Of a stretch of DNA of 56,555 bases, positions 17,721 to 26,518 are shown one piece after another; positions within the stretch are counted from its first letter, which is position 1, and each line of letters starts with the position of its first letter. The stretch is from UBA9845 sp051889975. Lineage in GTDB: Bacteria; Bacillota; Clostridia; Christensenellales; UBA1242. The DNA is taken from contig JBJFDJ010000011.1 in assembly GCA_051889975.1 (NCBI GenBank), positions 1 through 56,555 on the forward strand, given 5' to 3'. The notes under the pieces were generated by a model, which saw only the letters and a list, made by a program, of their open reading frames with translations, did no database searches and was not told where the DNA came from. Position numbers and translations under genes: made by a program.

Positions 17721-18714
17721 ATTTTGCTTTTTTAAACAAAATATCTTTAACTTTGTCTTCTATTTCGGTGCGAAGTGGTTCGTTTTGTTCAAGATAATTT
17801 TTAACATTTTCTTTACCTTGACCAATTTTTTGGTCATTGTAACTAAACCAAGAACCACTCTTTTCTACAATGCCATTTTCGATGGCAATGTCAATCAAGC
17901 AACCAATTTTGCTGATACCTGTGCCATACATAAGGTCAAATTCGGCTGTTTTAAATGGACTTGCCAATTTATTTTTTACAACTTTAACCCTTGTTTTGTT
18001 GCCTATGAAATCACTGCCATCTTTGATTGTGTCAACTTTTCGCACATCAAGTCTTATGCTAGAATAAAATTTAAGTGCTTTGCCACCCGGTGTTGTTTCT
18101 GGCGAACCAAACATAACGCCAACTTTTTCACGCAATTGGTTGATGAATACAACGCAAGTTTTTGTTTTGTTAACAATGGCTGTTAATTTGCGAAGTGCTT
18201 GGCTCATAAGCCTTGCTTGCAAACCAATAAAGTTCTCTCCCATTTCGCCATCAATTTCGGCCTTTGGTGTTAAAGCGGCAACAGAGTCAACAATAATGAT
18301 GTCAACAGCGCCACTCTTTACAAGGCTTTCACAGATGTCAAGTGCTTGTTCGCCTGTGTCTGGCTGAGATATGTAGAGTTCGTCCATATTAACGCCAATT
18401 TTGCTTGCATAAACTGGGTCCAAGGCATGTTCGGCATCAATGAATGCAGCTGTTCCACCAAGTTTTTGGGCTTCGGCAACAACATGAAGTGCAACAGTTG
18501 TTTTACCACTGCTTTCTGGTCCATAAATTTCTATAATTCTTCCACGAGGCAAACCACCAATGCCAAGTGCACTGTCAAGTGTTAAACAGCCTGTTGGAAT
18601 GACTTCTACATTTTGAACAACATCTTGGCTCATTTTCATAATAGAACCTTTGCCAAATTGCTTTTCTATGCTGGCAATGGCTAGTTCTAGTGCTTTCTTT
18701 TTATTTTCTTCCAT
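17719..18714 (-). CDS. recA: Recombinase RecA
   Basis: 331 residues. Walker A GPESSGKT (~65-72), IDAEHALDP (~92-100), the LMSQALRKL segment and FINQLREKVGVMFG (~190-205) are all typical. The acidic C-terminal tail of many RecA proteins is very short here. It forms ATP-dependent filaments on single-stranded DNA for strand exchange. It has an AGGAG site and an extended -10 promoter. I found no LexA-type operator (GAAC-N4-GTTC) upstream. Confidence 0.98.
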   Translation of the reverse strand: MEENKKKALELAIASIEKQFGKGSIMKMSQDVVQNVEVIPTGCLTLDSALGIGGLPRGRIIEIYGPESSGKTTVALHVVAEAQKLGGTAAFIDAEHALDPVYASKIGVNMDELYISQPDTGEQALDICESLVKSGAVDIIIVDSVAALTPKAEIDGEMGENFIGLQARLMSQALRKLTAIVNKTKTCVVFINQLREKVGVMFGSPETTPGGKALKFYSSIRLDVRKVDTIKDGSDFIGNKTRVKVVKNKLASPFKTAEFDLMYGTGISKIGCLIDIAIENGIVEKSGSWFSYNDQKIGQGKENVKNYLEQNEPLRTEIEDKVKDILFKKAK

Positions 18715-18734
18715 ACAATCTCCTAATCAAACTT

Positions 18735-18743
18735 ATTATAGCA
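18735..18743 (-). promoter_or_regulatory. recA extended -10 promoter element
   Basis: On the minus strand TGCTATAAT, an extended -10 (TGnTATAAT), ends 20 nt before the recA ATG. No good -35 box is visible. Confidence 0.6.
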
Positions 18744-18760
18744 CAAATGTTTGATAAAAT

Positions 18761-19363
18761 CTACTTATTTTGCGCAAATATTGCTTTATTTTTTATCATA
18801 TATGCAATTAATGAAATAATAGTAAGTAGCACACACAAAATTAGCAATGCATATCCCACCCAAGCAAATATGGTCATAAATGTTGATGTCGCTTCAAATA
18901 CGCCATTTACACTTGCAAGCATTTTAAAACCTGCAAAGCACATCAAAACAGGAAGTGCAACATCTTGCGCAAAAGTTTTATATTTGCCTATTTTATCTGC
19001 TGCAATAACAACTCCCTTTGTTGAAGCAACTTGTCTTAACATATTTATTGCAAGGTCGCGTCCTATGATTATGGCAAGAGAAATTGCCCCAAAAGGCGCT
19101 GGAACTGTTCCATCGCAACAAATCAAAATCAATGCACAAGTTACAAGCATTTTGTCAGCTATCGGGTCAAGGAATTTGCCCAAATCAGTTACAAGGTTAT
19201 ATTTTCTGGCAATCTTGCCATCCAAAAAGTCAGTTATCGCACCTATGATGAACAAACCCGTTGCAATAAATTTGCCATAAGGCACAAAATCTGCCAAATA
19301 AAAGAACATCATTATTGGCACAATAATCATACGCGTTAAACTCAATTTGTTTGGTAAGTTCAT
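18761..19363 (-). CDS. pgsA: CDP-diacylglycerol-glycerol-3-phosphate 3-phosphatidyltransferase
   Basis: 200 residues with about five membrane segments and the complete CDP-alcohol phosphotransferase signature (DGKIAR, then G and two Asp in LGKFLDPIAD, ~43-65). It makes phosphatidylglycerol phosphate in the membrane. The start overlaps the rimO stop by 4 bp, so it is coupled to rimO. The order rimO-pgsA-recA is common in Bacillota, but a separate recA promoter lies in the gap after pgsA. Confidence 0.93.
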   Translation of the reverse strand: MNLPNKLSLTRMIIVPIMMFFYLADFVPYGKFIATGLFIIGAITDFLDGKIARKYNLVTDLGKFLDPIADKMLVTCALILICCDGTVPAPFGAISLAIIIGRDLAINMLRQVASTKGVVIAADKIGKYKTFAQDVALPVLMCFAGFKMLASVNGVFEATSTFMTIFAWVGYALLILCVLLTIISLIAYMIKNKAIFAQNK

Positions 19364-20688
19364 AATATTTCTCCTTTTAAATCAATTCCTTCCAGTCCAA
19401 CAATTTTAACATCGTAGAACTCGCCTATTTTTAAAGCTTTTGGGCTGTCAACATAAATCACAGTGTCAACATTTGGCGAATTGTATTCGCTTCGCAAAAC
19501 ATAAGTGTCGTCTTGCTTTTGTTCACAAACTGCACAAACTGTTTTGCCCACAAAACTTTGTTGACTTTGAAGCATCAACTGTTGTTGCAAACTTGCAATT
19601 TCATTGTATCTTGCTTGCTTTGTCTTTTCATTTATTTGATGTGGCAAATCGTGTGCAACGGTGTGCTCTTCGCGTGAATACTTAAAAAAGCCAACATATT
19701 GCATTTTTTGATTTTGCAAAAAAGTTTTTAAAGTGTTAAAATCAGTTTTACTTTCGCCGGGAAATCCAACAATAAAAGTGCTACGCACAGCAACAAACTC
19801 TGGCAAGTTGCGTATTTTATCAAGCAAACTTTCATAGTCTTTAAGCGTGTCTTTGCGATTCATCATTTTTAACACATTGTCACTTGCGTGTTGCATTGGA
19901 ATATCTATATATTTGCAAACTTTTGGATTTGTTGCAATTTCGTTTAACAGCTCGTCAGTTATCAAGTTTGGATAGCAATAATGAAGTCTTATCCATTTTA
20001 GCTTTTTAATTTTTGATAGTTCGTGTAATAACTCTACAAGCACTGGTCTGTTAAACAAATCACTGCCATAATTTGTAACATCTTGGGCAACCAAAATAAG
20101 TTCCCTAACGCCATTTTTAACAAGTTGATTTGCTTCTTTTATCACATCTTGTGGAAGCACCGATGTGTATCTTCCCCTTATGTGTGGAATTGTGCAATAT
20201 GAACAGCAATTGTTGCAACCATCAGCAATTTTTAAGTATGCATAGTGAGATGGTGTTGACAAAACGCGTGCAAGGCTTTTTGGTTTTTTGTTTTTTTGTT
20301 TTGCACGGCTGTCAAAGCCAAAAAGACCTTCTACAACTTTAACTATGTTTTCATTGTTTTTTAATCTTACAACAGCATCAATTTCTGGCATGCCCTTTTT
20401 GATTTCTTCGCTGTATCGTTGTGCCAAACAGCCAGTGACAATCAATTTTTCAAGCCCTTTTTGTTTGAGTTGCGCCACTTGCAAAATAGTGTCTATGCTC
20501 TCTTGTTTTGCATCACCAATAAAAGCGCAAGTGTTAACTATAACAAAGTTTGCTTGTTCAAGGTTGTCGGTGTAATCAAAGCCATAGTCTGTAAGCATAA
20601 ATTTCATTTTTTCGGCATCAACTCTGTTTTTGTCACACCCAAGACATATCATGCTAAATTTTTTGTTTAATAATTCGTCTTTTGTCAA
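19360..20688 (-). CDS. rimO: Ribosomal protein S12 methylthiotransferase RimO
   Basis: 442 residues. N-terminal cluster cysteines in CLGCDKN, NTCAFIGDAK and GCLAQRY; radical SAM motif ADGCNNCCSYCTIPHIRGRY (~155); TRAM domain at the C-terminus. The KNRVDAE and TIPHIRGRY segments separate RimO from MiaB, which is also present here. It methylthiolates an aspartate of S12. The TTG start at 20688 has AGGAG at good distance and is the only well-placed initiator. Confidence 0.95.
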   Translation of the reverse strand: MTKDELLNKKFSMICLGCDKNRVDAEKMKFMLTDYGFDYTDNLEQANFVIVNTCAFIGDAKQESIDTILQVAQLKQKGLEKLIVTGCLAQRYSEEIKKGMPEIDAVVRLKNNENIVKVVEGLFGFDSRAKQKNKKPKSLARVLSTPSHYAYLKIADGCNNCCSYCTIPHIRGRYTSVLPQDVIKEANQLVKNGVRELILVAQDVTNYGSDLFNRPVLVELLHELSKIKKLKWIRLHYCYPNLITDELLNEIATNPKVCKYIDIPMQHASDNVLKMMNRKDTLKDYESLLDKIRNLPEFVAVRSTFIVGFPGESKTDFNTLKTFLQNQKMQYVGFFKYSREEHTVAHDLPHQINEKTKQARYNEIASLQQQLMLQSQQSFVGKTVCAVCEQKQDDTYVLRSEYNSPNVDTVIYVDSPKALKIGEFYDVKIVGLEGIDLKGEIL

Positions 20689-20699
20689 AATAAATCTCC

Positions 20700-23600
20700 T
20701 TAATCATGGTCATCAAAGTCTGTTTCGCCATAGATTTCCACATATTGTTGTTTGGTCATGTAAACTGCGCGTGATTTTGATGAGCCATCGCCTTCTGATA
20801 TATATCGTTTTCTTGCAAGATAATCAATAATGCGTGCTGCTTTGTTAAAGCCAACGCGTTTAACACGCTGAATGTAACTAGCACTTGCCCTGCCAATGCG
20901 AATAAATTCTTTCATCACATCTTTTGCATAGGCTTCCATTTCGGCTTCTTCGTCTTCTTCGTTGGTCATACTTGCAAAAGTGCCGTCTGGGTTTACACTA
21001 TCTGCTTCTTTGCTCTTGTTGATTTCTTCTTGTATGCTTTCGTCATAATCTGCTTTGTTGTTTGCAACAACATATTCAACAACGCGTTTAACTTCTTCAT
21101 CAGACACATAACAACCTTGAAGCCGTTTTGGTGCACCGTTTGAGCCCGGCTCAACATAGAGCATATCGCCCCTACCCAAAAGGTTTTCGGCACCACTGTA
21201 ACCCAAAATTGTTCGGCTGTCGGTTTGAGTTGTTAAAAAGAATGCAATTCGTGCAGGGAAGTTGTTTTTTGCTGTTCCACTTAAAACATCTACACTTGGT
21301 CTTTGTGTTGCAAGCACCAAATGTATTCCTGCTGCTCTTGCCTTTGCTGCAAGTTTTGAAACTTTGTTTTCAATATCCTTGCAATCACTTTGCATCATAT
21401 CGGCAAACTCGTCCATAATGATAATGATGTATGGCATTTTTGCAAGATATCTGTCTTTAACTTCTTGCATGTTGTTGTATTCGTCAATGTTTCTTACCCT
21501 GTGTTGTTCTAAAAGCACATATCTCTTTTCCATTTCTTTAATTGCCCAACCCAAAGCATTGTCTGCTTTTCGTGGTTCGCTGATGATATCTGGCAAAACA
21601 AGATGTGGCAAGCCTTGATAGATTGAAAATTCAACTCGTTTTGGGTCAATTAAAATAAATTTAACATCTTCTGGGCTAGACTTATACAAAATGCTTAAAA
21701 TAAGCGAATTTAAGCAAACTGATTTACCACTGCCGGTGCTACCCGCAATTAAGACGTGAGGCATTTTGTTAACTGCACAAACATCAATGTCGCCATTGAT
21801 TTCCTTGCCAAGTGCAAAAGCACAAGGTGATTTGTGATTTACAAACCTGCCGTCTGACAAGATTTCTTTAAGAGATACTGTTGCAACCACATTGTTTGGA
21901 ACTTCAATGCCAAAGGCACTCATACCCGGGATTGGCGCTTGTATCATAATTTTTTTGCTTGTTGCAATGCGCATTGCAATATCATTTTGAAGTGCAGGAA
22001 TTTTGCTAACACTTATGCCCACTGGCATTTCTAGTTCATATCTTGTAACTGCTGGTCCACGAGTTATGCCTATTATCTTTGCAGGAATTTTAAATTCTTC
22101 CAAAACATTTTCTATTTTTCTGCCCGTTGCTTCAACATCTCCACCATATTCGCTTGAGTTTGTTGAAACACAAGTTAGCAAATCAAGTGGTGGCTTGTTA
22201 TATTTGTATTCTTTAATTTTGACAGGTGCAGAATATTGCGTGTTGTCATAACTTTGCGCAGACTCTTTTGTTTTGTTGATTTCGGTTTGAACTGGATTTT
22301 TGTTTGTTGTGTCAAAACTGTTTATTTTGCTATATGGGTCACTTTGCAAGCCTTTTGGAAGTTCAATGCTTTGGCTTGGAAGGTTTGAGTTAAACATTTC
22401 GTCCAAATTTTTTTCGGGCTTAACTTCAACTTCTTTTATGCCATTTGGCACAACTTCTTCGTTTTGTAGGTCATTAGACAACTTATCCAAAAAGTCACTT
22501 TGCTCACTTGGCGATTTATAATCTATATTTATGCTGTTTTGTGCCGTTTCTTCAACAAAATTTCCAAACACTTTTTTGTCTGACTGCTCGGTTGATAAAT
22601 GTCTACCCATTGAGTCGGCAACGCTTGATGTGTTTGAGCTGTAAGTGTATTGCTCCACTTTGCTATTTGCAAAAGCATCTGCTTGCCTTAAATCTGTTTG
22701 TGGATTTTGCGTTGAATTAAAGACTTCTTGATTTTTGCGATTGTCAGTTAGCCCCATAAACTTTAAATACTCTTGATATTTTTGTTCTTGGCTGTTGTTT
22801 TGAGTTTTTGAAACTTCGCCTGAAAACATATTGTAGCCAAAACTTCCGTTTGAAATTGGAGCACTTGATTTGTTATAAAAAACACTTCCTCCAGCATTCA
22901 TATAGTTTTTGTTAAATGTATCTAGTTGATTTGAATTTGTAACTTGAACACTTTGCTCGCCAATTCGGTCAAGCCCCAACTTTCGCCTTGCAATGTCTCT
23001 GGCAGTCTCTTCTTTTTTTATTTCTGCGTCAAGCCCAACAGATGTTTCAGCGCTATTGAGTGTTTTGGCGTCCAAATTAAAAGTGAGATTGCTGGTTTTT
23101 TCAACCCTTGCGTCTTGTTGCATTTCTGTTTTTGGATTTATCACAGGTTTGCTTTGACTTGCAACATTTTCTTTGGCTTTTGCAAGAGTTTGTTTGTCGG
23201 CAATCAAGTTGTAAATCATTGCTATGCAAATAACAAGAAGTATTGCAAAAACAAAATATGCACCTATGCCAAGCAATTTTTGAAATGGATATATAACAAG
23301 GCCCAGCAAAACACCACCAATTGATGTTTGCATGGTGTAAATGTCAGCAAGATATGTGCCATAGGTTGAAAGGTCAACCCCACCACTAAATGCCATGTGA
23401 AATATTGAAAGTATGCAAACAAGTGCAACACAGAGCCACGCAACATATTTTTTTGAAAGATTGAATTTTGCACCCTTTAACAACTTGCCACTTGCAAAAT
23501 ACATAAGCATAAACATGATATATGAAAAAATGCCAAAAGTGCCCAGCAAAAAATATTTTAAGAATTTTAAAAATGGAACAAAAAGCCCAAAATAGCCAAC

Positions 23601-23705
23601 AGATGCAACAACCGTCAAAACAATTGCCCAAACTTTTGGTTTTGGCATTTTTGGTTTGTTATTATCTTTTTGAAGTTTTTTGTCTAATCCCGAAAAATAT
23701 GTCAC
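20700..23705 (-). CDS. FtsK/SpoIIIE-family DNA translocase
   Basis: 1001 residues. Four to five membrane segments lie in the first ~180 residues, followed by a long Ser/Asn/Gln/Lys-rich linker (~190-500). The motor domain has Walker A AGSTGSGKS (~655) and Walker B IIIMDEFADMM. A gamma winged-helix domain (SASYIQRVKRVGFNKAARII) ends the protein. It pumps DNA through septa at division or into the forespore; one protein may do both jobs, since no second copy is visible. The GTG at 23705, with GGAG six bases upstream, is preferred over the TTG at 23717. It sits 11 bp upstream of rimO in one transcript. Confidence 0.93.
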   Translation of the reverse strand: MTYFSGLDKKLQKDNNKPKMPKPKVWAIVLTVVASVGYFGLFVPFLKFLKYFLLGTFGIFSYIMFMLMYFASGKLLKGAKFNLSKKYVAWLCVALVCILSIFHMAFSGGVDLSTYGTYLADIYTMQTSIGGVLLGLVIYPFQKLLGIGAYFVFAILLVICIAMIYNLIADKQTLAKAKENVASQSKPVINPKTEMQQDARVEKTSNLTFNLDAKTLNSAETSVGLDAEIKKEETARDIARRKLGLDRIGEQSVQVTNSNQLDTFNKNYMNAGGSVFYNKSSAPISNGSFGYNMFSGEVSKTQNNSQEQKYQEYLKFMGLTDNRKNQEVFNSTQNPQTDLRQADAFANSKVEQYTYSSNTSSVADSMGRHLSTEQSDKKVFGNFVEETAQNSINIDYKSPSEQSDFLDKLSNDLQNEEVVPNGIKEVEVKPEKNLDEMFNSNLPSQSIELPKGLQSDPYSKINSFDTTNKNPVQTEINKTKESAQSYDNTQYSAPVKIKEYKYNKPPLDLLTCVSTNSSEYGGDVEATGRKIENVLEEFKIPAKIIGITRGPAVTRYELEMPVGISVSKIPALQNDIAMRIATSKKIMIQAPIPGMSAFGIEVPNNVVATVSLKEILSDGRFVNHKSPCAFALGKEINGDIDVCAVNKMPHVLIAGSTGSGKSVCLNSLILSILYKSSPEDVKFILIDPKRVEFSIYQGLPHLVLPDIISEPRKADNALGWAIKEMEKRYVLLEQHRVRNIDEYNNMQEVKDRYLAKMPYIIIIMDEFADMMQSDCKDIENKVSKLAAKARAAGIHLVLATQRPSVDVLSGTAKNNFPARIAFFLTTQTDSRTILGYSGAENLLGRGDMLYVEPGSNGAPKRLQGCYVSDEEVKRVVEYVVANNKADYDESIQEEINKSKEADSVNPDGTFASMTNEEDEEAEMEAYAKDVMKEFIRIGRASASYIQRVKRVGFNKAARIIDYLARKRYISEGDGSSKSRAVYMTKQQYVEIYGETDFDDHD

Positions 23706-23839
23706 ATCTATCTCCAATTTTTTTTAGTCTAAAAATGATTGTAATTTTACAATATAAAATATTGTAACATAAAAAACGAGCAAATACAATCTGTTTTTAA
23801 AACTTTTGTATTTACTCTTTAAAATTTTTGTCTTTGCGT

Positions 23840-25102
23840 CTATTTTATTAAAAAATATTTTTGCAAGTTTAGTCTTGTGTTGTCGCCAACATAACTGATT
23901 GAAAAATTGTTTGGCACAAGTGTTTTGTTAAGATATGGCAAAATATCTTTTTGTTTAACTGCATTTACGCGTTTTATATATTGCTCTTTTGTTATAACTT
24001 TGCTGTCAAAAGCCATATTTTTTGCATTGAAAAGACTTACAAAAGATGTCGTTTCAAAACTCAATTTTATGGTGCTTATCAAATTGTTTTTTGCGTTTTC
24101 AAACTGCTCATCTGTCAAGCCATTTTGCTTAACTTTTTGTATTTCTTCGGCAATTGCAGTTAAAGCAAGTGGCACATTTTTTGTTGTTGTGGCAAATCTG
24201 ATTGTCATATCTCCACCAGCAGAATTTGCGATGGTGTTGCTATAAATTGAATATACAAGACCAAGTTGCTCCCTTATTCGTTGAAACAAAATGCTACTCA
24301 TTCCAACACCAAAGGCAACATCAAAAATTTTGGCAACATAAAGGTCGGCATCACCCCGTTTAACACCAGCAAAACTTATGCACACTTGTGATTGAGCATT
24401 GTCTTTAAAAGACTTTAACACATTTATGTTGTTTGCCGTTTCAAAATCATTTTTAACATCATTGCCATTTTGCTTAAAATATGGCAGGAAATATTTTTCA
24501 ACAAGCTTTAGCGCAGTTTCAAAGTCTATGTTGCCAGCAAAAGACAAGGTTATGTTTTGTGGAACATAGTATTTATGCATAAAGGCAAGTATTTTTTCTC
24601 GTGTTAAAGATTTAACGCTTTGCATCGTGCCAGCAACATCTCTGCCAAATGGGTTGTTTGAGTAAAATGCCTGATTGATAAGCAATTCTGCTCTGCTTGG
24701 CGCATCGTCTTGATACATTTTAATTTCTTCAAGCACAACTTTTTTTTCTCGTGCCATCTCTTGTTTGTCAAAAACACTGTTAAACAGCATATCGCTTAAA
24801 ATTTCAACACATTTTTCGGTGTTTTCTGCAGTTGATTTTGTGTAATACACTGTTTCTTCTTTGTCGGTGTAAGCATTTACATTTGCGCCAATTTTGTCTA
24901 ACTCTTTTGATATATCCAAACTACTGCGAGTTGCAGTGCCCTTAAAAAGCATGTGTTCAATGTAATGAGCAATGCCATAAAAACCTTGTTCTTCACACAC
25001 ACTGCCAACTTTTACAAACATATTAAATGACACACTTTCATAGTTTTCCATTTTGTCAACAACAAGTTTTAAGCCGTTTTTAAAAATTTTTGTTTTTACC
25101 AT
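23840..25102 (-). CDS. M16-family zinc peptidase (MlpA/YmxG-like)
   Basis: 420 residues. The inverted zinc motif HYIEH is at 46-50, with the further Glu ligand in VVLEEIKMY near residue 125. The C-terminal half is a second, inactive M16 domain with the conserved FQRIREQLGLVYSIYS. The family cleaves peptides in the cytoplasm. Its position after ylxY and pnp matches the B. subtilis pnpA-ylxY-mlpA order. It has GGTGGTG as ribosome site and a TATAAT about 25 bp upstream of the ATG, so it may be transcribed separately. Confidence 0.9.
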   Translation of the reverse strand: MVKTKIFKNGLKLVVDKMENYESVSFNMFVKVGSVCEEQGFYGIAHYIEHMLFKGTATRSSLDISKELDKIGANVNAYTDKEETVYYTKSTAENTEKCVEILSDMLFNSVFDKQEMAREKKVVLEEIKMYQDDAPSRAELLINQAFYSNNPFGRDVAGTMQSVKSLTREKILAFMHKYYVPQNITLSFAGNIDFETALKLVEKYFLPYFKQNGNDVKNDFETANNINVLKSFKDNAQSQVCISFAGVKRGDADLYVAKIFDVAFGVGMSSILFQRIREQLGLVYSIYSNTIANSAGGDMTIRFATTTKNVPLALTAIAEEIQKVKQNGLTDEQFENAKNNLISTIKLSFETTSFVSLFNAKNMAFDSKVITKEQYIKRVNAVKQKDILPYLNKTLVPNNFSISYVGDNTRLNLQKYFLIK

Positions 25103-25411
25103 ATTTCACCACCTATAAGTATAACCATTATAACACATAAAAAACAGATTTATAAACAAAAAACAACCTTAAAAATTATTTTTTGTCGAATTTAAAAAAA
25201 GTTACAACAAAATGTAACTTTTATAGATTGTTTGTCATTGATTGTCTGTTTGCAAAACACTTGTTTTAAATAAAATTTGAGTGTTTGACAAAATAAACTA
25301 TATGTTTGCCAAAAATCAAACAATTTTAATCTTTGATTATATGTCTGCAATTAATTAATGCTCACAAAAAGCAATCAAATTTGCATAAAACTGCTGATTT
25401 CAAACAACTAA
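25103..25411. other. Intergenic region between the M16 peptidase and ylxY
   Basis: 309 bp, AT-rich, no ORF of note. It holds a TATAAT (25127-25132) for the M16 gene and the ylxY terminator at 25194-25222. Several repeats of TTTG/CAAA-rich words lie between, without clear structure. Confidence 0.6.
25194..25222 (-). terminator. Terminator downstream of ylxY
   Basis: AAAAGTTAC/GTAACTTTT around an 8-nt loop, followed on the minus strand by seven T. Confidence 0.7.
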
Positions 25412-26134
25412 TTAAGCAATGTTTTCGCTGATTGGCACAATGTTAAAACCTGCTGATTTGTAGGCAGTTATTATGTCGTTTAAGGCATTTTTTGTGCATT
25501 CGGTTGGGTGCATTAAAACAATGTCGCCATTTTGCATATTTTTTGTTGCCCTGCTAAAAATCAAATTTGTGTCCTTATCGCGCCAATCTATTGTGTCTTT
25601 GCTCCACATAATAGTTGTGTAGCCCAAATTTTCTGCTGCTTCTAGCGTATGCGAGCCATAAGACCCACTTGGTGGCATAAACATTGTCATATCAATGCCA
25701 ACAAGCCCTTTAATCAACTTGTGCGTGTAACTGATTTCTTGCACATTTCGGTCATAGTCAACAAGTTTGTGGTCCTTGTGATAATAACCATGATTGCCAA
25801 GTTCGTGCCCATCGTCAACAATTCGTTTTAAGAGTTCAACATTTTCACTTGCCCACATTCCACCAACAAAAAATGTTGTTTTGACATTTTGTTCTTTTAA
25901 AATGTCAAGCATATCACTTAAATACTCTGTGCCCCAATAAACATTTATGCAAAGTGTTGCATTTTTGTTGTTTTCATTGCCTCTATAAACAGCTTTGTAA
26001 CCTGTGCTACTTACAACAACGGTGCTGTCTGTATAAAAACAAACTCCAAACACCGACATAACACATAAGACCAAAATTAAATTCACAACAACGGTGATTA
26101 ACAAATTTTTTTTGCTTTTTAAACCACATTTCAT
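25412..26134 (-). CDS. ylxY: YlxY-like polysaccharide-deacetylase-family protein
   Basis: 240 residues. An N-terminal membrane anchor (~10-33) is followed by a NodB-fold domain: TTFFVGGMWASEN (~85), GHELGNHGYYHKDH (~110), MPPSGSYG (~153), and TIMWSKDTIDW (~176). The first motif, normally TFDDG, reads INVYWGTE, so the usual catalytic and metal Asp pair is missing; B. subtilis YlxY is similarly altered. Position downstream of pnp supports the name. Deacetylase activity is doubtful. There is no ribosome site; a TACAAT ends 6 nt before the ATG, so the message may be leaderless. Confidence 0.8.
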   Translation of the reverse strand: MKCGLKSKKNLLITVVVNLILVLCVMSVFGVCFYTDSTVVVSSTGYKAVYRGNENNKNATLCINVYWGTEYLSDMLDILKEQNVKTTFFVGGMWASENVELLKRIVDDGHELGNHGYYHKDHKLVDYDRNVQEISYTHKLIKGLVGIDMTMFMPPSGSYGSHTLEAAENLGYTTIMWSKDTIDWRDKDTNLIFSRATKNMQNGDIVLMHPTECTKNALNDIITAYKSAGFNIVPISENIA

Positions 26135-26486
26135 ATTGATATTGTATGCAAGTTAAAAACACAAAATGATTGCTTGTTCGGATTTTAAGTTTTTTATGAT
26201 AAATGATTGCATTTTTTAAAGTTTTGTCCTATAAGCAAAAATTCGAAAAATAAAAACAATACATAATAAAAAAAGCAAATAAGATGAAATATTTTGAAAA
26301 AATAAAAATAATACATAGCCAAAAAGTGCAAATAAATAAAATATTTTAAATAAAATAACACACCATAAAAACTGCAAATGAAACATAAACAGTTTTAAAG
26401 CAAAAATTTTGCATAGCACCAAAATTGTAAGTATTTTCTAACTTTTTTTAAGTGCTATGCAAACTTTTGCAAGCAGAAAATTAAAA
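26135..26486. other. Intergenic region with a large inverted repeat
   Basis: About 350 bp, very AT-rich, no gene. Its one clear structure is TTTGCATAGCAC (26408-26419) pairing perfectly with GTGCTATGCAAA (26452-26463) across a 32-nt A/T-rich loop. A 14-bp word from the left arm (TTGCATAGCACCAA) recurs at 43931 between ruvB and ruvA. Confidence 0.7.
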
Positions 26487-26511
26487 AACAGCAATGAACT
26501 TCACTGCTGTT
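26487..26511 (-). terminator. pnp terminator
   Basis: AACAGCA/TGCTGTT with a further TGAA/TTCA pairing inside, followed by six T on the minus strand, 8 bp after the pnp stop. Confidence 0.8.
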
Positions 26512-26518
26512 ATATTTG

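Noticed and set aside
18715..18790. LexA (SOS) box upstream of recA
   Set aside because: I looked for GAAC-N4-GTTC-like sites and found none; only an extended -10 is visible.
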